From positions 84,458 through 148,457 of the forward strand of contig NZ_JBHUIY010000006.1 of assembly GCF_042683125.1 (NCBI RefSeq): DNA of 64,000 nt, read 5' to 3'. The stretch comes from Phaeospirillum tilakii. GTDB taxonomy: Bacteria > Pseudomonadota > Alphaproteobacteria > Rhodospirillales > Magnetospirillaceae. Under the pieces are notes generated by a model, which saw only the letters and a list, made by a program, of their open reading frames with translations, was not told the origin of the DNA and did no database searches. Below, one piece after another: positions 16,513-24,646 of this stretch (its first letter is position 1; each line of letters starts with the position of its first letter). A program made the position numbers and the translations under genes.

Positions 16513-18702
16513 CTACCGCGAGGGTTTCGGTGCCAGCAGCCGATCCTCGGCGAAGCCATGGCAGACGGGAGTGTTCCCCTTGATCCGTTGCACCGCCCGA
16601 CGAAGCGCCGAGAACTTTTCCGGGGCAGGCAGGTAATCAAGCCCGTCGGCCACCGCACCGGGGCGCGAGCAGGTCAGGAAATCCTCGATCGGCTGGCTAT
16701 CCCGCCATTCATTACCACCCATCCGGGCTTCGAATGCTTTCAGAAAGGGGGAAAGGTCCGCGATCGGTTCGGCGGGCGCGCCGGGACGGTTGGCGCGCAG
16801 GGTCAGGGCGACGCGGTCCACCCGGATCTGCCCGGCGCCGAACGGCTTGGCCCGGCCGAGCATGTGGCGGTATTTCTCCTGCTCCCCTCCATGAGTCAGG
16901 GCCCACAGCACCGCGCCGATTTCTTCCCGGCCGACATTGTGCAGGCGGATGGTGCTGGTGAAGGAAAATTCTTTCCGCCCCTGGTCCGGCACCAGAAAAC
17001 GCAGCCTAGTCTGGATATTGGGGTTGTCGCCCTGGGCGCGGTTCGGGGTGTTGTTTCGGATGTTTTCGATCTGGCGCCTCAGCATCGGTTCGATCGTCGT
17101 GCAGGAGGCCCCGCCGTCATAACGTGGCAGATAACGTTTCCGCCCCGCCAGCCGGGCCTCGCTATCGCTGTAATCCTTGAGAGGCCCGGCGAGGTAGAAC
17201 GGAGCAAAGGACGGACGCGGCGCCATCATCACCGTGGTCATGAGGGGGCCAACCTTGACCGGCGTGGTTTTGCTGTCGATCGTGCCGAACGAGAACGCCA
17301 CCTTGCCCTTGCGGGCGATTGAGCGGGGTTGCTCATCCCCGCCCTCGAACTGGTCACCTTCGAGCACGTAACCGAACAGGGTTTCGACCAGATCGAGGTT
17401 GGAAACTCCGTCCTTGGTACGAATCGGCCGGGTGGCGTGATCCTTGCTCCGCGCCCGGATCTCGCCGAGCGAATAGCGGTGCGGCACCTTGAACAGCCGG
17501 GTCAGGCCGAACGCGAAATTATCGCCCTGTTGCTCCAGGGAGCCGACATAGAACACCGGCACCCGTTTTCCGGCCTTGAGGGTGGCTTGAAGTTTTTTCC
17601 AGGTGCCATCCGGTTCGCTCTTGTTCTTGGCCGGCTTGGAATACATCCGCCGGAACTGGCGAAAGCTGTCTTCAGACAACTTCCATTCCTTTCCCACCGG
17701 ACCATGAAATACATATTCGACTTTCTTCCCGTTTTTCCCGCCCTTTCCAGGAATCTTGTCGGAAAAAACCAGCACGCCTTCAATCGTACCATGCGGGTCG
17801 ATCCGCACAGCATCCTTGTTATTATGCACCACCCTCGATGAAAACCGAAATAACTTGCCAAAATCATATATATCGCCGTCCAGCATCCCAAACTTCTGAT
17901 ACTTATCCTTCAGATCTAGTTGCACCCACTGCTCACGGTCGCCGAATTTTTCATTTTCTTCGATCAGGATCTGCGACCACTGACAGGGGGTGATGCGATA
18001 GATATCCCGTATCGGTTCGCCGTTTTCTTCCGGTTCTTTCCGGAGCGACAACCATCCCGCCTTCACCTCCGTGACCTTGCCGACCGGGTAACGGCTGTTC
18101 TCTCCGGCATAGTCGGGATGGAGGAAGTCGCGCAGGCCATAACGGCGATGGGCATTAAGGTGGGACAGCCGGCCGAAGGTGATGATTTCTAGCACCGCCC
18201 GCAGCATCCCGCGCAACGACGCCCCCGGCACCACCCAGTTTCCCTCGCCAAACGCCATCGGCACGACCACGCTGGATTCGTCCTTGCCCTCCTGCTGACC
18301 GATCAGCAACGGCGTCTCCGCCGTCCAGGTCACCTCGATCCGGCCGCAATAGCCATCGGAACGCGGCTTGTCGAGCGGGGCGCGTTCCGTCTCCGTGGCC
18401 AGTTCGACCCGGTCGTTGAGCGCGACGAACCGGAACGGCGCCGAGGGAGACGGCGCTTTATGACATTGGCGATCACCCGGCTTCTCGTTCTCTCTCCCTC
18501 TGTTCCCGGGCCGATCCGCCCATTGCGACGGCCGGGGCGAGGCCACATTGCGTTGCTCGTGTTCCAACGCCGCGATCACCGCGTTGACCTGATCCTCGTC
18601 ATACCCCTGTTCGACCATCTTCTCGAACACGTCTTCCCAACTGAAGCCGGGATTGGCCTGTTTGATCTCCAGGGCCCGGGCTCTGATGTCCGCGTCGGTC
18701 AT
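16513..18702 (-). CDS. Large type III RAMP (Cas7-like) protein, 729 residues
   Basis: Start ATG at 18702 overlaps the stop of the preceding RAMP gene by four bases. Residues 1-55 form a small acidic helical domain (MTDADIRARALEIKQANPGF...), a variable linker follows, and RAMP features begin near residue 110: TPLLIGQQEGKDESS, then VPGASLRGMLRAVLEI (the PGxSLRG loop). The second half ends with GRAKPFGAGQIRVDRVAL, a glycine-rich Cas7-type loop. From memory it resembles the TIGR03986 RAMP family. It is far longer than a single Cas7 (about 250-300), so it probably holds two domains. Last gene of the cas10 operon; less GC-rich than its neighbours. Confidence 0.75.
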   Translation of the reverse strand: MTDADIRARALEIKQANPGFSWEDVFEKMVEQGYDEDQVNAVIAALEHEQRNVASPRPSQWADRPGNRGRENEKPGDRQCHKAPSPSAPFRFVALNDRVELATETERAPLDKPRSDGYCGRIEVTWTAETPLLIGQQEGKDESSVVVPMAFGEGNWVVPGASLRGMLRAVLEIITFGRLSHLNAHRRYGLRDFLHPDYAGENSRYPVGKVTEVKAGWLSLRKEPEENGEPIRDIYRITPCQWSQILIEENEKFGDREQWVQLDLKDKYQKFGMLDGDIYDFGKLFRFSSRVVHNNKDAVRIDPHGTIEGVLVFSDKIPGKGGKNGKKVEYVFHGPVGKEWKLSEDSFRQFRRMYSKPAKNKSEPDGTWKKLQATLKAGKRVPVFYVGSLEQQGDNFAFGLTRLFKVPHRYSLGEIRARSKDHATRPIRTKDGVSNLDLVETLFGYVLEGDQFEGGDEQPRSIARKGKVAFSFGTIDSKTTPVKVGPLMTTVMMAPRPSFAPFYLAGPLKDYSDSEARLAGRKRYLPRYDGGASCTTIEPMLRRQIENIRNNTPNRAQGDNPNIQTRLRFLVPDQGRKEFSFTSTIRLHNVGREEIGAVLWALTHGGEQEKYRHMLGRAKPFGAGQIRVDRVALTLRANRPGAPAEPIADLSPFLKAFEARMGGNEWRDSQPIEDFLTCSRPGAVADGLDYLPAPEKFSALRRAVQRIKGNTPVCHGFAEDRLLAPKPSR

Positions 18703-19997
18703 TGCCTGTCCTCCCGGGTCACGGTGAACCAGCCGAATCCCTTGTTGGTGCCGTGGCCCAGCATCAGCCCCTCTTCCACGGCATCGGCGATCAGCCGCTC
18801 GCACAGGGCGCGGTCGGCCTCCGTGCAGCGCGCGGACTCTTCCAGCCGCTCGGCCTCGGTGCAACGCCCGGTCTCGTCCAGCCGCAGCCAGACCTCATAG
18901 TCGCAGCCGACAAAGACGGTGGTGGTGAACAGCGCCCCGTCAAGCGGCGCCTGGGAAAAGGAATCGAGCGCCACCGAGGTGATGTCGAACTTCTGCCCCG
19001 GCGCGCGGGTTTCGATCCGCTCGACCGCCAGCAAGCCGCGCCAGCCATTGACCCCGAACAGCCGCTCCACCGGGGTCAAGGTCGTCTCGCCGGCCCGATA
19101 GATCCGGTCACGATCGTCCACCTTGTCGGGATTGGCGCCGGTGTCGATCGCCGCCAGCCACGCCGCCCGCGCCCGCAACACCCCGAGCAATTGGGTCGGC
19201 CGCAACACCGGCCGCCCGTCCCCATCGAGCAAAGGTTGCAGCTTCTCCGGCTCGTCGTCCTCGTCACGGTTTTTCTGGCGCTGACGCTTCGAGGAATCGA
19301 GCGTCAGATAAGGGCCGGAACAATGCAGCCTCAGCACAATCGGTTTGGTCCGCGCCGGGGGCGGGGCCAGCCCGTCCAGTCCCTCCACCGTTTCCGGCCG
19401 CAGCCACAGCCGGCCATACCCATCGCTTTGACCATGGCCGACCATCAGCCCGGCCGGATCGGTCAGTGCCCCCAACACCCTCCTCAGCAGATCCAGCCGC
19501 CCCGGATCGGGCCGCAGCAGGATCAGCCGCAGGCCGAACCGGCTGCCCGGCGCCACCTGCTCGACGTGAAACAGCTTGGCATCGTCGGCGGTGCCGGTGG
19601 CGCGATCGATCCGAGTGCGGGCGTCGATGAAGATCCCGGTCTCGCCATTGCCCTGGGGCAACTTTTCCGCCCCCGGCCCGGGCGCCAGCAACAGCGCGGC
19701 CCGCACCAGCAGCCAGCCGCCGGACCCGGGTTCCTCCTCGCTGCGTGGTGCGATGCGAGGTGAACCGAACAGCGCCGTCACCGCCGCCGCGTCGGCCAGC
19801 CCCTCGGCCACCCGGCGCAGCAGCCCCTTGAGGGTCGAGCCGGGCAGACAGGGCTTGCCCTCGAAATCGCGGATCACCTCCGCCATCGTGGCCGTCTCGC
19901 CGTCGGTGCGGGTGAAACTCCCCCGCTCGCCGCTGCCGACATGCAGCGGCGCCAGGGTTTCCAGCACGCCGGAAATCTCGAACCGAACCTCAGGCAT
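18699..19997 (-). CDS. Type III RAMP (Cas7/Csm3-like) protein with conserved cleavage aspartate
   Basis: 432 residues from ATG 19997, which overlaps the preceding stop by 8 bp. N-terminal domain: LAPLHVGSGERGSF, Asp44 in VIRDFEGKPCLPGSTLKGLLRRV (the position of the Csm3/Cmr4 catalytic aspartate before the PGSxLKG loop), and GHGQSDGYGRLWL as glycine-rich loop. Second domain: IVLRLHCSGPYLTLDS, RPTQLLGVLRAR, and GHGTNKGFGWFTV at the C-terminus. It therefore looks like two Cas7-like domains in one chain. The likely role is backbone and target-RNA cleavage in the interference complex. Confidence 0.8.
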   Translation of the reverse strand: MPEVRFEISGVLETLAPLHVGSGERGSFTRTDGETATMAEVIRDFEGKPCLPGSTLKGLLRRVAEGLADAAAVTALFGSPRIAPRSEEEPGSGGWLLVRAALLLAPGPGAEKLPQGNGETGIFIDARTRIDRATGTADDAKLFHVEQVAPGSRFGLRLILLRPDPGRLDLLRRVLGALTDPAGLMVGHGQSDGYGRLWLRPETVEGLDGLAPPPARTKPIVLRLHCSGPYLTLDSSKRQRQKNRDEDDEPEKLQPLLDGDGRPVLRPTQLLGVLRARAAWLAAIDTGANPDKVDDRDRIYRAGETTLTPVERLFGVNGWRGLLAVERIETRAPGQKFDITSVALDSFSQAPLDGALFTTTVFVGCDYEVWLRLDETGRCTEAERLEESARCTEADRALCERLIADAVEEGLMLGHGTNKGFGWFTVTREDRQ

Positions 19998-21663
19998 TGG
20001 CGCCCCCCGGCAGCAAATCGGCATGATCGACCACGCCAAGATCGAACGCGCCGAAGCCGTTTTCCGGCACGAACGGGCAGGTCTGCCACGTCGCCTCGGC
20101 CAGCCAGTCCGGCAACGGCAACCCGCTGCGGCGCAGCGCGGCATAGGTGGCGGGATCGCCCCCTTCCAGCAGGAACACCGCCCCCGGCTCGGTCAGCAGG
20201 AACGGGTAATAAACGGTGCGGCGTGCCTTCTTCGCCTGCCATCCCCCCGCCAGACGCTGGGTGGCGAAGAAGGTCACCAGCCGCGCCCCCGGCACCGCCC
20301 GCGCCCAATAGGCGCCATAATCGGCCATCAGGTCGGGATCGGCATACAGTCGCTGCGGATCGCCATTGAGCAACGCCGGGGTCCGCAAGGTGACCGCCCA
20401 GCCCGCCCCGGAGCGCACCGGCTCGGGCGGCGGCTCGGCGGGGGCGGTCAACGTGATCTTAGCCCGGGCGTCGGTCTTGCCGATCCCGTCCAGCCCCTCT
20501 TCCAGCACCGCCAGCAGCAAAGCGAACGCCGCCGGATCGGCGCCGTTGCGCTCGATCTCGGCCTGCCAGCACCGCTTGCCGGGGATCAGGGCGGAATAGG
20601 AGAACAATTGACTTTCACTCGATTGACCGGTCTCCCGATCGATCGCGGTGCGGGTCCGGGTGAGAAAGTCGAACGCCACCTCCGCCGGCCACCCCAGGTG
20701 CTCGCGGACCGCATCCACCTCCGCCGCCTTCCAGTCGAGGGCGAAGCGCGGCGCCTGACCGTTCAGCAACGGCGGCGGCGCGTCGGGTGGCGCCAACAGC
20801 AAATCGGCCTCCGCCCCGCCCTGCTCGCCGATCACCAGCGACAGCGGCAACGGCCGGTGCGACAGCCGCCCGTCCTCCCCCACCGGGAAGGCGTGGCCGA
20901 TCCGCATCCGGCTCAACGCCTGATCCAGCCCGTCCCAGCCCCCCCGCCGCACCCGCGCCGCCAGGGCTCCTTTCAGCACCCCGCCGGGGATCACCGCCTG
21001 ACCCTGGAACACATTGTTGGCAACCCGACGGGCATCGACCAGCAACGGCCGGTCGAACTGCAAGGTCACCTCGACCCGGTCGCCCAGATCGGCGCGGGGA
21101 GCCGGCCGCGACGCCAACGGCCGCGAGGCGACCTGATCGGGCACCAAATCGAGCGCCCAATCGACCACCACCCCGAACCCCACCGTCTTGAACGCCCCGA
21201 CCGCAACGATTCGCTCCAGCGCGGCGCGCAGATCGTCGAACACCGTCTCGTCGGCGGCGAACACCACCAGCGGCCCTTCGAACGTCACCACCTGCCCGAT
21301 CGGCCGGGCCAGTTCGATCGAGAACAGCGCCCCAGCCTGGGCCGCCCCGGTCGCGTCATCGATCGCCACCCGGGTCAGAATTTGGGGTTCCCCCCCGTCG
21401 TCAAGCTGCGCCACCAGATCGCCCAGGATCAGCCCGCCCCGATCCGTCTCCTTCTGTCCGAACAACGGCACCGGGTCGCGCCCGATCTCGGCGAAGGCAT
21501 GGCGCAGATTGCCCCGGATCAACTCGGCCGGCAGCACCACCCGGTCTTTGGCATCGCGGCATTGGGCGATGTCAATCCCCCAAGCGGCGACGGTCAGGCC
21601 GTGCGAGACGAACGGGCTTTCCACCCGGAGACGCAACCGTCTCTCGAACCGAATCTGGCTCAT
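19990..21663 (-). CDS. Type III RAMP protein, two or more domains (Csx10/Cas7-like)
   Basis: 557 residues. Domain 1: LRVESPFVSHG, CRDAKDRVVLPAELIRGNLRHAF (acidic residue before a P-x-x-L-x-G loop) and FKTVGFGVVVDWALD. Domain 2: VTLQFDRPLLVDARRVANNVFQGQAVIPGGVLKGALAARV. The C-terminal third ends with PENGFGAFDLGVVDHAD, another glycine-rich RAMP turn. The pattern suits a Csx10-like or fused Cas5/Cas7 subunit near the crRNA tag, but the family is not certain. The start overlaps the cas10 stop by four bases; the four effector genes form one tightly coupled operon. Confidence 0.72.
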   Translation of the reverse strand: MSQIRFERRLRLRVESPFVSHGLTVAAWGIDIAQCRDAKDRVVLPAELIRGNLRHAFAEIGRDPVPLFGQKETDRGGLILGDLVAQLDDGGEPQILTRVAIDDATGAAQAGALFSIELARPIGQVVTFEGPLVVFAADETVFDDLRAALERIVAVGAFKTVGFGVVVDWALDLVPDQVASRPLASRPAPRADLGDRVEVTLQFDRPLLVDARRVANNVFQGQAVIPGGVLKGALAARVRRGGWDGLDQALSRMRIGHAFPVGEDGRLSHRPLPLSLVIGEQGGAEADLLLAPPDAPPPLLNGQAPRFALDWKAAEVDAVREHLGWPAEVAFDFLTRTRTAIDRETGQSSESQLFSYSALIPGKRCWQAEIERNGADPAAFALLLAVLEEGLDGIGKTDARAKITLTAPAEPPPEPVRSGAGWAVTLRTPALLNGDPQRLYADPDLMADYGAYWARAVPGARLVTFFATQRLAGGWQAKKARRTVYYPFLLTEPGAVFLLEGGDPATYAALRRSGLPLPDWLAEATWQTCPFVPENGFGAFDLGVVDHADLLPGGANA

Positions 21664-23180
21664 GCCACGTCCCCCGCCGCCGCCGTAACCGGATCAACGT
21701 AATCCCACAGCCCGGCGATCGCGGCCAGACGCAGCAGCCGGCCATCCGTTGCGTCGGCGACGGGCGGCGGCCCAAGGAGAGTGTCGGCGGTGATCTCTCG
21801 ATATCCATTGTCGGCAATCACCTGCGCCAGTTCCTTCGCCCGCGCCGCCACCCCGTTCGAATCGAGGAACCCGCCCTGGTCCCGCGCCGCAAACAGCAGC
21901 CGGTACAATTGCGAGCGGGGGAAATGCTTTCGTGCCGTCTTTACCGCTTCAATCAGTTTCCCCCATTCCTCGTCACCAAGGGTGAACAGGGCGGAAAACG
22001 CGGCCTGATCGGTCACGGTGTGGTTCGGATCGAACCGCCGCCGGCGCTGACGGTCGAGGTAGCCGTCCGGAATGTCCAGGCTTTCCAGGATTTCGATCTG
22101 GAGGGCGCTGCGGCTGCGGTCACCCTTGGCATTGTCGGCCAATTGATGGGCCAGGGCGATCATCTGCCGCACCGGAGTCTTGTAGGAGCCGATCACCACC
22201 CCGCCGGCATGGGTCAGGCGGTGCCCGCCGATCTTCCACTCCCGGCTCTGCTTGAAAAAGGCTCCCACCAGCGGCACCGCCAGCCACGCCGGCACCGCCC
22301 ACAACATCTCGTCGCCGCCCCACACCAGGGTTTCCAGCGGCAGGCGCGGCGTTTCCGGGTCATCCGGGTCCTCGGCATTGTCCCTGAAGAACCGGGATTC
22401 CACCAATCCCCCATTCGGCGCCAGCAGCGCCGCCATCAACCCCCGGCGCAGCTCCAGCAACGCCTCGGAAAATTGTCGGTCATTCTTCACGTCCTCGCGG
22501 ATCTTTCCGAACCGGTTGCCGTCGAAATAGATCAACGCCAGCTTGTCGCGGATCGCCTCGTTGGCGGGGCGCGGCGGCGCGCTCACCAGCCCGAGAAAAT
22601 CATCGGCCCACCGGGGCCGTAGCCCCGCCGCCAGACCGATCGTGCTGTGATAGAACGCGTCGCGGTGGCCGCGCCGATATTGCCGGCGGGCCTTGACGCT
22701 GGCCGAGACCAGCCCCTCTCGGTCCGCTTCCACCCCCGGCCGCACCCGGTCGATCACGCACGGGTCGGTCGCCGTCGCATTGGGCTCCGGCAGCCGCACG
22801 GTCAGGGTCTGCACCTGCCGGCGCCGGTTACGGGCCAACACCCGCTCTTTCGCCCGCTCCTCGTCCGCCCCGATCGGCTCGACATCAACCACGAAACTGA
22901 GATGGGAAAACACCACTCCGGACCCGACCAGAAAGCCCCGGGCAGCCTCGGCCACGTCCTCCGCCGCATCGTCTGACTCGGCCTCGAACCGGAACAGCCC
23001 CTGCGACGCCCCGACATAAATCGGCTCCAGCCGAGTTCCCTGCCTCGCGCCGTGCTGCCTGACCGCCTCGGGCGCGTTGAGCAACGCCAGACTGGCTCCC
23101 TGGGTCGCCCCCAGATCCTGGGTGTCATCCAGCGAGGCCGCCAGATTAACCCCCTCGACCCGCAACAGATACCGCCGCAA
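21660..23180 (-). CDS. cas10: Cas10-like large subunit without HD nuclease, GGDE palm intact
   Basis: 506 residues from a TTG at 23180 preceded by GGAGGGGCGC. The catalytic palm is recognisable: LALIYFDGNRFGKIRE (Asp220, Cas10 DGNRFG-type motif) and WGGDEMLWAVPAWL (GGDE at 288-291). An N-terminal ferredoxin-like half (residues 3-100) has no HD motif, and the protein is much shorter than Csm1/Cmr2 (700-1000). A working palm with no HD domain predicts a nucleotide-signal maker without DNase activity. With the CorA and DHH genes downstream, the product may be SAM-AMP rather than cyclic oligoadenylate. First gene of the effector operon. Confidence 0.85.
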   Translation of the reverse strand: MRRYLLRVEGVNLAASLDDTQDLGATQGASLALLNAPEAVRQHGARQGTRLEPIYVGASQGLFRFEAESDDAAEDVAEAARGFLVGSGVVFSHLSFVVDVEPIGADEERAKERVLARNRRRQVQTLTVRLPEPNATATDPCVIDRVRPGVEADREGLVSASVKARRQYRRGHRDAFYHSTIGLAAGLRPRWADDFLGLVSAPPRPANEAIRDKLALIYFDGNRFGKIREDVKNDRQFSEALLELRRGLMAALLAPNGGLVESRFFRDNAEDPDDPETPRLPLETLVWGGDEMLWAVPAWLAVPLVGAFFKQSREWKIGGHRLTHAGGVVIGSYKTPVRQMIALAHQLADNAKGDRSRSALQIEILESLDIPDGYLDRQRRRRFDPNHTVTDQAAFSALFTLGDEEWGKLIEAVKTARKHFPRSQLYRLLFAARDQGGFLDSNGVAARAKELAQVIADNGYREITADTLLGPPPVADATDGRLLRLAAIAGLWDYVDPVTAAAGDVA

Positions 23181-23285
23181 GCGCCCCTCCTCGACCGAAG
23201 GATGTCCTGCGTCTCACGATAACACGCTGAAGAAAGGTGACAAGTCGAAGTGATTACTGCGGATAGGAGGCGTGACTGCCGGAAA

Positions 23286-23331
23286 CGTGGGCTCCGCCCA
23301 CACCCGCCAAGGGCCGAGGGCCCTTGGAACC
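23286..23331 (+). repeat. Dispersed repeat A, single copy inside the element
   Basis: GTGGGCTCCGCCCAC, ACCCGCC, AAGGGCCGAGGGCCCTT, GGAACC, the same unit as at 10714 and 40488. It stands between cas10 and the old end of array 2, so this chromosomal repeat family has also entered the element. Confidence 0.75.
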
Positions 23332-23375
23332 TGTCAATGGCCATCTCGGGATGGGCCGCGCCCCTCGGCATCAGC

Positions 23376-24188
23376 CCCCCAATCCGCTCCCGATAGCGGA
23401 GACGGCTTAGCCGAAACGCTCGAATTGGTGCGGGCGTACTATCGGATCGTCTCAATCCGCTCCCGATAGCGGAGACGGCTTAGCCGATCACCCCGGAATA
23501 CCTGATCTGCTTCGAAGTCTCAATCCGCTCCCGATAGCGGAGACGGCTTAGCCGCGACCGACACGCTCAACGTCGAGGTGGTCCGCGTCTCAATCCGCTC
23601 CCGATAGCGGAGACGGATTAGCCTACACTCCCCACAAAGCGAGGATGAGAGATCCTGTCTCAATCCGCTCCCGATAGCGGAGACGGCTTAGCCGATCATC
23701 ATCGCGCGGGATCTCTTCGAACAGCTGTCTCAATCCGCTCCCGATAGCGGAGACGGCTTAGCCTTCCGGTGGTGGTCGGGTGCATCCTCGATCATCACGT
23801 CTCAATCCGCTCCCGATAGCGGAGACGGCTTAGCCGCGTGATCTCTTCGAACAGCTCGACGAGGAGCAGGTCTCAATCCGCTCCCGATAGCGGAGACGAC
23901 TTAGCCAAGCCAGTCACTGGGGGCAACTTGCGCCGAACGTCTCAATCCGCTCCCGATAGCGGAGACGGCTTAGCCTCAGCGTTTAAGGCTTGATCCTGTT
24001 TCAGGCTGTCTCAATCCGCTCCCGATAGCGGAGACGGCTTAGCCCCTCCTTCGGTATCGATCCATATCGGTCAATTGGTCTCAATCCGCTCCCGATAGCG
24101 GAGACGGCTTAGCCACGCCTATCACATGACGGCAATAAATGTGATGTGCAAGTCTCAATCCGCTCCCGATAGCGGAGACGGCTTAGCC
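23376..24188 (-). CRISPR. CRISPR array 2 (12 repeats, 11 spacers)
   Basis: Repeat of 37 bases, plus strand GTCTCAATCCGCTCCCGATA followed by GCGGAGACGGCTTAGCC; spacers 31-37 bases. Minus-strand repeats end in ATTGAGAC, so transcription is right to left from the leader at 24189-24356. The left-most repeat (23376-23412) has lost its first bases (old end). Variants occur at 23587 (GGATTA) and 23870 (GACTTA). Spacers at 23694-23726 and 23836-23869 overlap in target sequence. Confidence 0.97.
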
Positions 24189-24356
24189 TCCCCCCATCGT
24201 AAGCCCTTGTCAATCGGCCACAATTTCCGCCTCTTTCCACGGGGTGAAGGGCGACCGCGCGAGAATCAGCCTGTTCCAGCGACAAACAGAACCGTTTCAT
24301 CAGATATTCCCATTATAAATCATGGTCATAACCAGCTTTCCACGGGGTAGGGCCCT
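24189..24356 (-). promoter_or_regulatory. Leader of array 2
   Basis: Read on the minus strand it has CCCCGTGGAA at 24338-24347 and again at 24235-24244 (103 bp apart), then 19 bp, GATTGACAA (24207-24215), 18 bp and the first repeat. The leader of array 3 has the same boxes at identical distances. An A/T-rich stretch near 24305-24325 may hold the promoter. Confidence 0.8.
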
Positions 24357-24644
24357 CTACAGCAGGATGTAGGGCTCGTTTTCGAGCATCGGGCCACCGC
24401 CGACGACATGGCAGCGGGACCGGCCGACGGTGGCGACGGCATAGACCCGGAGCGAATCGCCGGGGTCGAGCAGCGCGGCCGCCGCCCGGGTCACGGCCTG
24501 GGTGCGGGCGGCGGTGAGGCGGGCCTCGAACACGCTCTTCTGCACCCGGACGGCGAAATCCTCCAGATAGGCCGACAGACGGCGGCGGGTCCGGTCGCTC
24601 TCGACGTCATAGACGAACACGGTCAACATCTCGGCATCGGCCAT
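24357..24644 (-). CDS. cas2: Cas2 endoribonuclease-like adaptation protein
   Basis: 95 residues from ATG 24644, two bases after the stop of the RT-Cas1 gene, so translation is coupled. Typical Cas2 ferredoxin fold: LTVFVYDVESDRTRRRLSAYLEDFAVRVQKSVFEARL, with the Asp of VYDV at the usual catalytic position. Cas2 dimers bridge two Cas1 dimers in the spacer-integration complex; with an RT-Cas1 this complex can use RNA-derived spacers. The longer open frame upstream is a shadow of the RT-Cas1 gene. Confidence 0.93.
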   Translation of the reverse strand: MADAEMLTVFVYDVESDRTRRRLSAYLEDFAVRVQKSVFEARLTAARTQAVTRAAAALLDPGDSLRVYAVATVGRSRCHVVGGGPMLENEPYILL

Positions 24645-24646
24645 GG

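Noticed and set aside
14985..17322. Long open frames (up to 794 codons) across CRISPR array 1
   Set aside because: They translate repeats and spacers over and over (e.g. FNPLPRAENA); the array explains them.
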